Source of the DNA: Meghimatium bilineatum
Taxonomy: Eukaryota; Mollusca; Gastropoda; Stylommatophora; Philomycidae
Reading direction: 5' to 3'
NCBI GenBank assembly: GCA_034231615.1
Contig: CM067310.1
Span: forward strand, 7,300,010-7,364,009
Length of the DNA: 64,000 nt
The notes beneath the pieces were generated by a model. The model was not told the origin of the DNA. It worked only from the letters and a program-made list of their open reading frames with translations, and ran no database searches. How positions within the stretch are numbered: the first letter of the stretch is position 1; each line of letters opens with the position of its first letter. Below are positions 27,101 to 39,100 of the stretch, one piece after another. The position numbers and the translations under genes are program-made.

Positions 27101-30100
27101 TCAATTGTGCCTGATGAAGTTTTGTTGTTCAATACTGGGTTTGTGTTGTTCAATACTGGGTTTATGTTCAATGCTGGGTTTATGTTGTTCAATACTGGGT
27201 TTATGTTGTTCAATACTGGGTTTATGTTGTTCAATACTGGGTTTATGTTGTTCAATACTGGGTTTATGTTGTTCAATACTGGGTTTATGCTGTTCGATAC
27301 TGGGTTTATGTTGTTCAATACTGGGTTTATGTTGTTCAATACTGGGTTTATGTTGTTCAATACTGGGTTTATGTTGTTCAATGCTGGGTTTATGTTGTTC
27401 AATGCTGGGTTTATGTTGTTCAATACTGGGTTTATGTTCAATACTGGGTTTATGTTGTTCAATGCTGGTTTATGTTGTTCAATGCTGGGTTTATGTTGTT
27501 CAATACTGGGTTTATGTTGTTCAATACTGAGTTTATGTTGTTCAATACTGGGTTTATGTTGTTCAATACTGGGTTTATGTTGTTCAATACTGGTTTTATG
27601 TTGTTCAATACTGAGTTTATGTTGTTCAATACTGAGTTTATGTTGTTCAATACTGGGTTTATGTTGTTCAATACTGGGTTTATGTTGTTCAATGCTGGGT
27701 TTATGTTGTTCAATACTGGGTTTATGTTGTTCAATACTGGGTTTATGTTGTTCAATACTGGGTTTATGTTGTTCAATGCTGGGTTTATGTTGTTCAATGC
27801 TGGGTTTATGTTGTTCAATGCTGGGTTTATGTTGTTCAATACTGAGTTTATGTTATTCAATACTGAGTTTATGTTGTTCAATACTGGGTTTATGTTCAAT
27901 ACTGGGTTTATGTTGTTCAATACTGGGTTTGTGTTGTTCAATACTGGGTTTATGTTCAATACTGGGTTTATGTTGTTCAATGCTGGTTTATGTTGTTCAA
28001 TGCTGGGTTTATGTTGTTCAATGCTGGTTTATGTTGTTCAATGCTGGGTTTATGTTGTTCAATACTGGGTTTATGTTGTTCAATGCTGGTTTATGTTGTT
28101 CAATACTGGGTTTATGTTGTTCAATGCTGGTTTATGTTGTTCAATGCTGGGTTTATGTTGTTCAATACTGGGTTTATGTTGTTCAATGCTGGTTTATGTT
28201 GTTCAATACTGGGTTTATGTTGTTCAATGCTGGTGTATGTTGTTCAATGCTGGGTTTATGTTGTTCAATACTGGGTTTGTGTTGTTCAATACTGGGTTTA
28301 TGTTGTTCAATACTGGGTTTATGTTGTTCAATACTGGGTTAATATTGTTCAATACTGGGTTTATGTTGTTGGTTTGTTATGTTTCTGATATAGTAACACT
28401 ACTAGAGTAAGGGCCGTTGATCAAGACCGTATATAAGGGGTGGGTTTGAGGGGCTGAAGCCCCCGCATTAAGAGAATAGAATATAATAGGCTTATTTATT
28501 ACTAAAAACTTTCTCCCTTCCATGGCCAGATAAATGGAACACATTATATCGACAAAACAACAACTCACAAACACATGCATATATCACACAATGGCATTGG
28601 GTCAAGGGGCATGAGCCCATGGACCGCTGAATCAGCAACCAACCAACCAACCATTACTAAAAACAAGTAAATCAGATGGTAAACGCCCCCCACCCCATAT
28701 AGAGGCTATCCATAAATTATGTCAACAAATGTTTGCCAATTTTTTTATGCCCACCCTTTGTCAACAGATTGTTAAGAACTCAAAGACTCCCTCTCCCATG
28801 TTTAGTTATGTAAAAATAACAATTCACCACCCGTCTCCAAACATTTTCTTTGCTGATCAAGTACGAAGGTATTACCAGATTTTTAAAAAAATATTTCGAA
28901 AACAACAACCAATTTAAATTCAGAAATTGTAATTGGTATATAAATGTTAACCTCAACTTTTCTCTGTTGTCAACGTTTCTCTTTTGTCAGCGCTCTCTTT
29001 TGTCAACTGTTCTCTTTTGTCAACTGTTCTCTTTTGTTAACTGTTCTCTTTTGTCAACTTTTCTCGTTTGTCAACTTTTCTCTGTTGTCGACTTTTCTCT
29101 TTTGTTGACTTTTCTCTTTTGTCAACTTTTCTCTTTTGTTAACTTTTCTCTTTTGTCAACATTTCTCTTTTGTCAGCACTTATCTTTTGTCGACTTTTCT
29201 CTTTTGTCAATTTTTCTCTTTTGTCAACTTTTCTCTTTTGTCAACTTTTCTCTTTTGTCAACTTTTCTCTTTTGTCAACATTTCTCTTTTGTCAGCACTT
29301 ATCTTTTGTCGACTTTTCTCTTTTGTCAGCGCTTCTCTTTTGTCAACTTTTCTCTTTTGTTAACTCTTTCTTTTCGTCAACACTTTCCTTTTCTCAACCA
29401 ATCTAATTTGTAAATCCTTCTATTTTGTCAATTCTTCTATTTTGTAAATTCTTCTATTTTGTCAATCCGTCTACTTTGCCAAGCCTCCTCTCACATCAAC
29501 AATTGTAAACATTTTCAGATCCCCCTCCTCCAAGTAGTAGCATAGTTGATAATGAGCTTGTTTACTATCACCTGGTTACATTTTTCCAGATTCCAAACCA
29601 CAGCGAACAAAATATGGGTCGTGCTATATCGCCTTATACGACCGCTTAGTCGACTATGACCGTATGAGTTAGAAGACCTCTGCACATGATTGATTAGGCC
29701 TTCATTTGTTCCTTTTTTTATTATTGCGATTTTCGTTGGTGACTATTTATATACTTGGAGTCGCCTTGGCTATTTTTGGCATGTGGCTCCACGCATATAA
29801 ATAGTGACCAACAGAAATTGCGACAATAATAAAGAAAAGGAACTAATGAAGGCCTAATTAATTCTGTGCAGATGCCTTTTATTAGAGACGGTCCAAATTG
29901 TAAATGGGTACTTGACGAATGAGTTAGGGAATATACACACAGCCACTCGTGTGTTGTCGGGGCCCGAAAGGGGAGCAAAGAATAGCAACACTGTTTACCT
30001 TCCATGCATGTTGTACGAGGCTACTAAGGAGGTTATGGGATGGAGTTGGCTGTCCCATCCCATATAGGGTCAGTGACCCAAAGCCATGCTGAAGTCGGAC

Positions 30101-33100
30101 GTGTCAGGCCGAAAGGCGCAGATATCGCAGCAATGCTGTAAACCATGACAAAACGCATTCCGTTCTCCAGACTACATCCTGCTGATCTGCAGGAGTTTGA
30201 GAATGAACACAGAAGAAAGAAGAAGAAGATACACACAGCAAGGAAGAGAACTGACCGCCTCACCTAATAGTTGCTGCGGCTTAATACATGAAGAATTTTA
30301 TTCATCCCAGACACCAGGTTGCTGCCATGGGACCTACCTTTAAGTAGATTTATTTGTATCTATGGAACTAGTTGTATGTCGCTGTATGTGAAAGCTCCTC
30401 GGTGCTCCCATACAGTTTAACATGTCTACACAGCAAGTCGGATATTCTTAATAATTGCCGCTATATGTGAAAGCTCCTCGGTGCTCCCATACAACTTTCT
30501 AACTAGCATGGTTCGGACATGTATGCAGGCACGATTCCTTGTCAAAAACAATACTGCAGGGAACTGTCGAGGGTGGAAGAAGCAGAGGAGGTCAAATAAA
30601 GACATGGACAGACAACATCAAGGAATGGACAGGGCTAGATATTTCCACACTCATCCGCATCGCTGAGGATAGAATTCGCTGGAGAACTCTGTGTGCTGAA
30701 GCTTCCAATGTGGTACCCCTACGACCCTAAAGGGTTATGGGTTTTATTGATATTGACAACTTTCTAAATAGATGTGTTGCATGATACCATGGTTTCTGGT
30801 GCGCCTCTCGACCTGGTATCTCTGACTTCAGCACCTATGCTTGTTTGGGTGGGACTGTAGTCCTGCTCGATATAAGGGATGGCTCGACCAATCTTAGTTT
30901 TCAGAATGTTGGCTGGACTAAGCCCCATCTCCACTTCAAGGAGTTGGCCTTGATGGGAAATTAATAGCATTATACCACTTATTATACCACTTAATTATAC
31001 CACTTAATTATACCACTTAATTATACCACTTAATAATACCACTTAATTATACCACTTAATTATACCATTAATTATATCACTTAATTATACCACTTAATTA
31101 TACCACTTAATTATACCACTTAATTATACCACTTAATTATACCACTTAATTATACCACTTAATTATACCACTTAATTATACCACTTATTATACCACTTAA
31201 TTATACCACTTAATTATACCACTTAATAATACCACTTAATTATACCACTTAATTATACCACTTAATTATACCACTTAATGTTACTACTTAATTATACCCA
31301 TCAAGGCCAGCACATTGAAGTTGAATGTGTCAGGCCGAACGAACAGCAATTGCTCCAACCATTCAACCACCAGCTCCCCTCTCCCTTATCTACGAGCTCA
31401 TCAAATATCCATCAGAAACGAGATTAGCTTTGATATGTGAAATCCCCTCCTTCCCAAGATCAAAATGTCTTAATCATGGTAAGTGGTAGGCCTATAACTA
31501 AATGATATTACTAAGTGGTATAACTAAATGATATAGGCCCTAAGTATAACTAAGTGGTATAACTAAAAAAAGTATAACCAAGTGGTAGATCTATAACTAA
31601 GTGGTATAACTAAATGGTATAAGTATAACTAAGTGATATAACTAAAAAGGTATAACCAAGTGGTAGACCTATAACTAAGTGGTATAACTAAATGGTATAA
31701 TTAATTGGGATAACTAAGTGGTATAACTAAATGGTATAATTAATTGAGATAACTAAGTGGTATAACTAAATGCATAACTGAGTGGTATAACTAAATAGTA
31801 TAAGTAAATGGTATAACTAAGTGGTATAACTAAGTGGCATAGCTGAGTGATATAACTAAATGGTATAAGTAAATGGTATAACTAAGTGGTATAGCTAAAT
31901 GGTATAATTGAGTGGTATAACTAAATGGTGCAACTAAGGCTTAAAATATTTGTAATTTGAGTACATTCAAAGTTTATTACTTCTGGTTTGCTTTTTTCTC
32001 TTCAAAACTTATCATTTCAGTTTTCCATGTCTTTTCAGAATCTCCTGTATTTGAAGCTCAGAATTTATCCATCTCTCATGGCAGTGAGAGGACGCACACA
32101 TCAGCCTCGCAGACTGGTTCACAGGAGTGCGCCATCTGTCGAGACAAATCAACCGGCAAACATTATGGTGCACTCAGCTGTGATGGATGTAAGGGCTTCT
32201 TCAGGCGAAGCGTGCGCAGAAGCCATGTGTACGCGTGCCGGTTTAACAGAAATTGTGTTGTAGACAAAGACAAGAGAAACCAATGTCGATACTGTCGTTT
32301 ACGGAAGTGTTTTCGGGCAGGAATGAAAAAGGAAGGTGAGATTACAGGTCAAAAATAATAGTTCTTGAAAATCTGCCTGTGTACTAGCTTCCAAGGCTGG
32401 CATAGATAAAGGAAAAGGGGGATTTGAGTGTTTAAAAACCCACTCAGGGCTGTAGACACGTGTACAAGAGACATGCAATTAAAATAAAATCCTTTCAGTG
32501 CAGTTAGTAGAAAGAGAAGTTTACATTTGACAAAGTTTCATCTTGTTTGTCTTATTTTCATGAGTTCTTGTACACAATTTTGGAAATATTCAACTTTTTG
32601 GCCATATTTTAGCAGAATTTTTTGGCTATGAACATTTCCATGTTTCTGACACCCGGAATTCTTCTTTGTATTTTTCTTGTTCAAAGTTTAACATGTCTTC
32701 ATAGCAAGTCAGGTTTTCTTGTTCAAAGTTTAAAATGTCTACATAACAAGTAAGGTTTTCTTGTTCGAAGTTTAAAATGTCTACATAACAAGTCAGGTTT
32801 TCTTGTTCAAAGTTTAAAATGTCTACATAACAAGTCAGGTTTTCTTGTTCAAAGTTTAAAATGTCTACATAACAAGTCAGGTTTTCTTGTTCAAAGTTTA
32901 AAATTCTACATAGCAAGTCAGGTTTTCTTGTTCAAAGTTTAACATGTCTTCATAGCAAGTCAGGTTTTCTTGTTCAAAGTTTAACATGTCTTCATAGCAA
33001 GTCAGGTTTTCTTGTTCAAAGTTTAACATGTCTTCATAGCAAGTCAGGTTTTCTTGTTCAAAGTTTAAAATGTCTACATAGCATTTCAGGTTTTCTTGTT

Positions 33101-36100
33101 CACAGATTAACATGTCTACATAGCATTTCAGGTTTTCTTGTTCACAGATTAACATGTCTACATAGCATTTCAGGTTTTCTTGATAAATGCTACTGCACCT
33201 GAAAACTCCTCAATGCTTCCACATAACCCTCCGTGGATATCTGTCTCAATGGGCTAGTAGTTCTCCCTTAACTGTTTAGTGCAATGCAGTCCTACAGGAC
33301 ACGTTTCACTGTTTGTGCTGCTAGCCCATATGGACACAGGCGCTGGAAATAGTCCATCCAATAAAGTGACCACCCAGGATGTTGTGTCCTGTCCTCATAC
33401 AGAAGATGATAACTTGCTCAGCTCTTTCAAGATAACGATAGCTGTCTTTTGGGTGGTGGACTTTCCTAATAGTTTAAAAAAAAATTCTTGAGACTAACGG
33501 GAATTGAACCAGTCCGTTCTACGGCACCAAAAGATGCCGTAGAACGGACTGGTTCAATTCCCGTTAGTCTCAAGAATTTTTAAAATATTATCCTCTGGCT
33601 TCCTACTTAAATTTACTTGTATAATAGTTTTTTATGAGGGTCTTCTTTTCATATTAGGTGATTTCTTGGTTTGTTTTGTTCTTGTGTGTGCTCCGTCATT
33701 TCTAGCATTATTGAATTTTATTGTATGTCAACCTTCATTGTTTACATTCTATATATATATGTCAACCTTCATTGTTTACATTCTATATATATATGTCAAC
33801 CTTCATTGTTTACATTCTATATATATATGTCAACCTTCATTGTTTACATTCTGTATATATATGTCAACCTTCATTGTTTACATTCTGTATATATATATTG
33901 ATGTATTGTCTTGATTTGTTTAACAGCAGTACAGAATGAACGTGACAGAATCAGCGTTAGACGTACAAGTTATGAAGACATTCCACAGGGCAACTCTCTG
34001 TCTGTTAGCTTATTGCTGCATGCAGATCACGCTTCAAGACAACAGGTGTGTATCAATCAATCATCAATCAATCTATCATCATGCATTGGTCATTGGCAAT
34101 CATGCATCTCCCTCCACAACTCTATGTCTTTTGTGATCTTAATAATAAAACAAACTGTATTTTTCAAGTTAACGAGTTGCTGGAAGGTTTTGTGTGGCTT
34201 CTGTGATAAAGACTGCATGCCCTAGCTGTCGCCACATGCATGGTTTGCATCTTTGGGTCTCACCAATGGCCCATTAGACAAACCACCCATGCAACAGAAA
34301 AACCTTAGTAAATGACATGCCGTTATATTGAGGTTATCTTCTTATAGAAGTTCATGGCATGTCATCTATACAATTATGCCTCTCATGCCTCTTCTTATAG
34401 AAGTTCATGGCATGTCATGTATACAATTATGCCTCTCATGCCTCTCAAATTTTTTTTTTGTTACAATGTATTTTATGCAATGTTTTCTTTTTTGTTTTTT
34501 TTTATGTACACTGTGGTTGGGAGGGAGCCGGAGATTTGCTGCGCAGCAGTGGGGAGGAGGAAACTGACAGCACTGTTTTTTCCTATGGCCAAGGCCCATC
34601 ATAGAGGCACAGTGACTCAGGACGTGACAATCCTTTGGACTTGAACATTTGGTTGCATGCTTAGAGCAATAGAGAAGCTCTGCATAACCAGTAGTCAATT
34701 GGTGGCGGGGAATGAGCACAGTCAACCCTATCTTGGTTACAGTGGCTAGGAGCAGTGCATATGTTGAAACCTACCTTCCTGGAGGTGTGATGGTAGTTCT
34801 CTGGCTCTTTCCCAGGGTAGGTGGAAAATCCACAGACTTCCCAGCAATGTAATGTCATTTAATGGCATTAGGTCGAAGGGTATGAGCCCATGGACAGCTG
34901 GATCAGCAACCAACCAACCAACCAACCAGCTGTCGCCACATTATGTTCATGGTGGATTTTTTAAATTTACACTCAGAAACAAAACGCACTCCTTACTTGG
35001 GATTGAACCCTGGACCTCACTGGTGTGAGACGAAAGCTGCAACCATTCAGTCATATGCCACACTGTGTTGTTGTGATAAATCAATTAGTGCTTTTCTTAT
35101 TCTTCTTATTATCTTGTGAATGAGTTCTTGATAAAGGCCTTTTGGTCAAAACGTCATATTATTTGTGCTATCAGTGATTAGCAAAACTTCATTACCTTGT
35201 TCCAAGTTTAACCTGTTGGATTTTAGTTTTGTTGCAGTTAGTACATATTGTTGTTAATAAGTTCAGTTCTCCCATGCCACAATGACAATCCATCCTCTTC
35301 CTCTTTTACTTCTCTCTTGATCTTTCCGATGGTTACTAAATGTTCTAGTTTTTATTTTCTCATCACATTGGCAGCAAATAAAATGGCCACACAATGCATT
35401 TTCATTGTCTGGACTACATCTTGCTGGAAATCTAGTAGGATCATTGTCCTGTTAAGAGAGAGATCCAGCGGAAGTTGAGAATTAACACTGCAAAATAATA
35501 AACAAAGAAACGCAAAATACGAAAAATAAATATTACACCATCCATGAGTTACTGGTGTCTGAGAGGGGCGTAAAGAATAGAACACTTTTACCTGCCATGC
35601 ATGGGGAAGTTCTGCAATAGTTGTAATGCAGAGACTAAGGAGGGTTCAGTGATGGAGCTTGCTGTTTCATCCCATACAGGGTCAAAGTGACCAAGAAGGC
35701 ATGCTGAAGTCAGATGCGTCCAGTCAAAGGCGCAGATATTACTGCTAAGCTTAAACCATGTCACATTATCAAACTCCCGCTGGATCTCTCTTGCTGCAGA
35801 ACAATGGTCCTACTAAATGTCCAGCAGGATATAGTCGAGAGATTGTAAATGCATTGTGTCAGCATTTTATTTGTGCTAGTGGCCCAACACATCCGTCTTT
35901 AGCTGTGTATTTGTGTATGAAAGTGTGCACTTGGATTTATTATTTGTATGTGTTTTTGTCATGCCTCCTACCCCATCATTACAAATCTTTATCTCAAACT
36001 AAAGTGAACTAATTTTATATCTGCATTGCAACACATGCAGATTGATTCTCAGGGCACCGCAAGTCTTCTGGCTGTGGATATAGCTAGCAAACGGTTAGCT

Positions 36101-39100
36101 ACTATAGATGATGTGATAGAATCAATGAGACAACAGCTACTGGTACTAGTAGACTGGGCTAAGTTGATTCCGTGCTTTTCCCAGTTGCCTATGGATGATC
36201 AGGTAATGTAATCATTTGAAACTGAGAAATAAATTAATAATGTTGTGTTTCATCTTTGTGTTCATACTGGCAGGCAACAGTATACTTCTGTAGATGGTAG
36301 GTTGGTCAATTACTTCTGTAGATGATAGGTTGGTCAATTACTTCTGTAGATGATAGGTTGGTCAATTACTTCTGTAGATGATAGGTTGGTCAATTCACAA
36401 GGCAACAAAATAAAACTTTTTTTAATCATCTGAAACCAAAATACACTTTTCTAAAGGATTTTTTGGCGCTGATTTCAGATCTGGTATCAGTTTTTTTCTA
36501 TCACGTCAAGTTTTAAAGTTATGAGTGATGTTAGTTTTCACTGAACTTGGCTGTATTTTTTCGAGAATCGCAAACATCAATTAAGCAAATGATTCACATC
36601 TTCTAGACTAAATCAAATATACTCACATCACAGCATAGATATGTAGAATGTTTCTTCAAAAATGCTTGGAATTTGATTTTCTGTTATATTCTTCGCCTGG
36701 ATTATCACGGAATAGCATCCAGCAGAAGTCGGCCATCATACTCTCATTCCACAAACCTTGATAACGGCGCTCCATTAACTGAATGTCCTGGTGAAAACGT
36801 TCTCCTTGCTCTTCACTCACCATACCAAGATTTTCTGGGAAGAAATCTACATGGGAGTGCAAGAAGTGCACTTTTAATGACATGCGACAGCCAAGGTTCT
36901 GGTAAGAATCTATTAGACGCTGAACTCCTTCCCTGTACGTAGGGGACTTATGATTACCAAGAAAGTTTTCACAGACCCACTTGAATGCCTCCCAGGCTTC
37001 TAGCTCAGCTCCTGACAGAGACTGTTTTAAACCTTCATCTTGTAAAATAGATCTGATTTGTGGACCTATAAATATCCCTTCCTTCATTTTTGCAGCAGTG
37101 ATGTTTGGGAATTTATTAACAAGGTACTGAAAACCTTCTGAGTTTGTCTTACCCATGGTCTTCACAAGGGTTTTCATCAGTCCTAGCTTAATATGGAGAG
37201 GTGGCAGAAATATTTTCTGTGGATCAACAAGGGGCATATTTTGGACACTGCTTGCTCCTGGCGTATAGATATGCCTGGGCTCCCAGACACGTTTGACATA
37301 ATGTTCCACTGTTGCTCGACTATCCCATAGGCATAGGAAACAGCAGTATTTAGTGAATCCTCCTTGCATGCCCATCAACATGCCAATGACCTTTAGATCA
37401 CCACAGATGTTCCACTGGTGTGTTTTATAATGGATAACTTCAAGCAAACTGTTCATGTTGTAATAAGATTCTTTCAGATAAACAGAATGTGCAACTGGTA
37501 TGCTTGGTTTTAAATTTCCATTGTGCAAAAGAACTGCCTTTAAGCTTCTTCGCGAGGAATCAATGAAGAGACGCCATTCTGATGGATCATGCACTTGTGA
37601 TAAACTGTTGAAGAGACCATCGATGTCCTGACAATAACTCAATGAGCCGTCAACATTGAAGAACGTCGTCATGTTGAGATTTCGTTTTCTATAATAAGTT
37701 ATGTTAACGTCCCTTGCAAGCAAATGCTTTTGCTTAAGCCTTGAAGCAAGAAGTTCTGCTTTATCTTTAGACAGATTTAGATCACGAATAAGATCATTCA
37801 GCTCTGCCTGTGTAAAAGTCTTAGGTTCTAAACATTCATCAACAGTATAATCTGGATCAGTTGAGTCTGCATTGTGAACAGCTGTGTTTTCACTGCATTC
37901 CTCCCCATCTTGCATAGATACGAGTCCACCAGAAGGAGGTAAAGGAATAGGCAATGAATCGTCATGTGGAACAGGCCTGATGGCAGAATCTAAGCTAGGA
38001 TATACAATGTTCTGTTTATTTTTAGCAGAGAATCCATTTGTGTTCACCAGACAAAAGTAGCAATCATTGACATGGTCTCGCGGTTCCCTCCATAACATTG
38101 GAATTGCAAATGGCATAGCTGCCTTGCGGCCATTTAGCCAGTCACGTAGTCCGCTTGAACAACTGGTACATATGATATGTGGAGCCCAAGATTTATCCTG
38201 ATCACCCAGTGGACAGCCAAAATACAATATGTATATCTTCTTTAGATCATCTGAAATTGTGCGCCGCTGTGATTTCGTCACAAATGAACCACACACAAAA
38301 CAGAAACAGTTTGGATGATTGATGCATCTTCTAGGCTTGATAATAAGTTAATAAGTACACAAAATAAGTTATCAAGTACACAAATGCAAGGTTTTTGCAA
38401 CCTTTAAAATAAAAGAAAGTACAAAACAACGAAATCTCATAATATACTTGTCGTAATTACTTTAAGCAAACACCACACGTGTATAAATGGATTTACTATC
38501 CTATCGAATACACAAAAATGGTAGCATCGATACTAAATCACGTGACCCGAAACTGAACAAAATTGTAACAGCCAGTAATAAAGTATCCATACCAATCTAA
38601 ATAAAACATTGTACTCGATTTGTGGTCATAACCACTGTTGAAAGATATTATAATTAGCTATTAAAAAAAAATGTTACGTGGTAGAAAAAAACTAAAGACA
38701 GATTTGAAATCAGCTAACCAAATACTACAAAACCCATATAAAATTATCTGTGATGATTTTTGTGTGTTGCCTTGTGTTATTTCTGTAGATTATAGGTTGG
38801 TCAATTACTTCTGTAGATGATAGGTTGGTCAATTACTTCTGTAGATGATAGGTTGGTCAATTACTTCTGTAGATTGTAGGTTGGTAAATTACTTCTGTAG
38901 ATGGTAGGTTGGTCAATTACTTCTGTAGATGATAGGTTGGTCAATTACTTCTGTAGATGATAGGTTGGTCAATTACTTCTGTAGATGGTAGGTTGGTCAA
39001 TTACTTCTGTAGATGGTAGGTTGGTCAATTACTTCTGTAGATGGTAGGTTGGTCAATTACTTCTGTAGATGGTAGATTGGTTAATTGTCTATTGTCTATT

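Noticed and set aside
27044..28410. Long open frames (CCSILGL, MLFNTGF, NNINPVL repeats) on both strands
   Set aside because: They are products of a 24-bp satellite. Several overlapping frames on both strands cannot all be genes, and unit length variants shift between them.
28850..29413. 187-codon Phe/Leu/Ser-rich frame resembling a membrane protein
   Set aside because: It is encoded by the 17-bp pyrimidine-rich array (LLSTFLFCQ repeats); hydrophobicity follows from T-rich codons.
31957..32038. Longer HNF4 exon 2 starting at the upstream CAG (32020)
   Set aside because: It is in phase and would add six hydrophobic residues, but the CTTTTCAG at 32038 has the better pyrimidine context. It is kept only as an alternative.
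33535..33581. tRNA gene in the hairpin arm
   Set aside because: A B-box-like string is present, but there is no A box, anticodon arm or acceptor stem; the T-stem has a mismatch.
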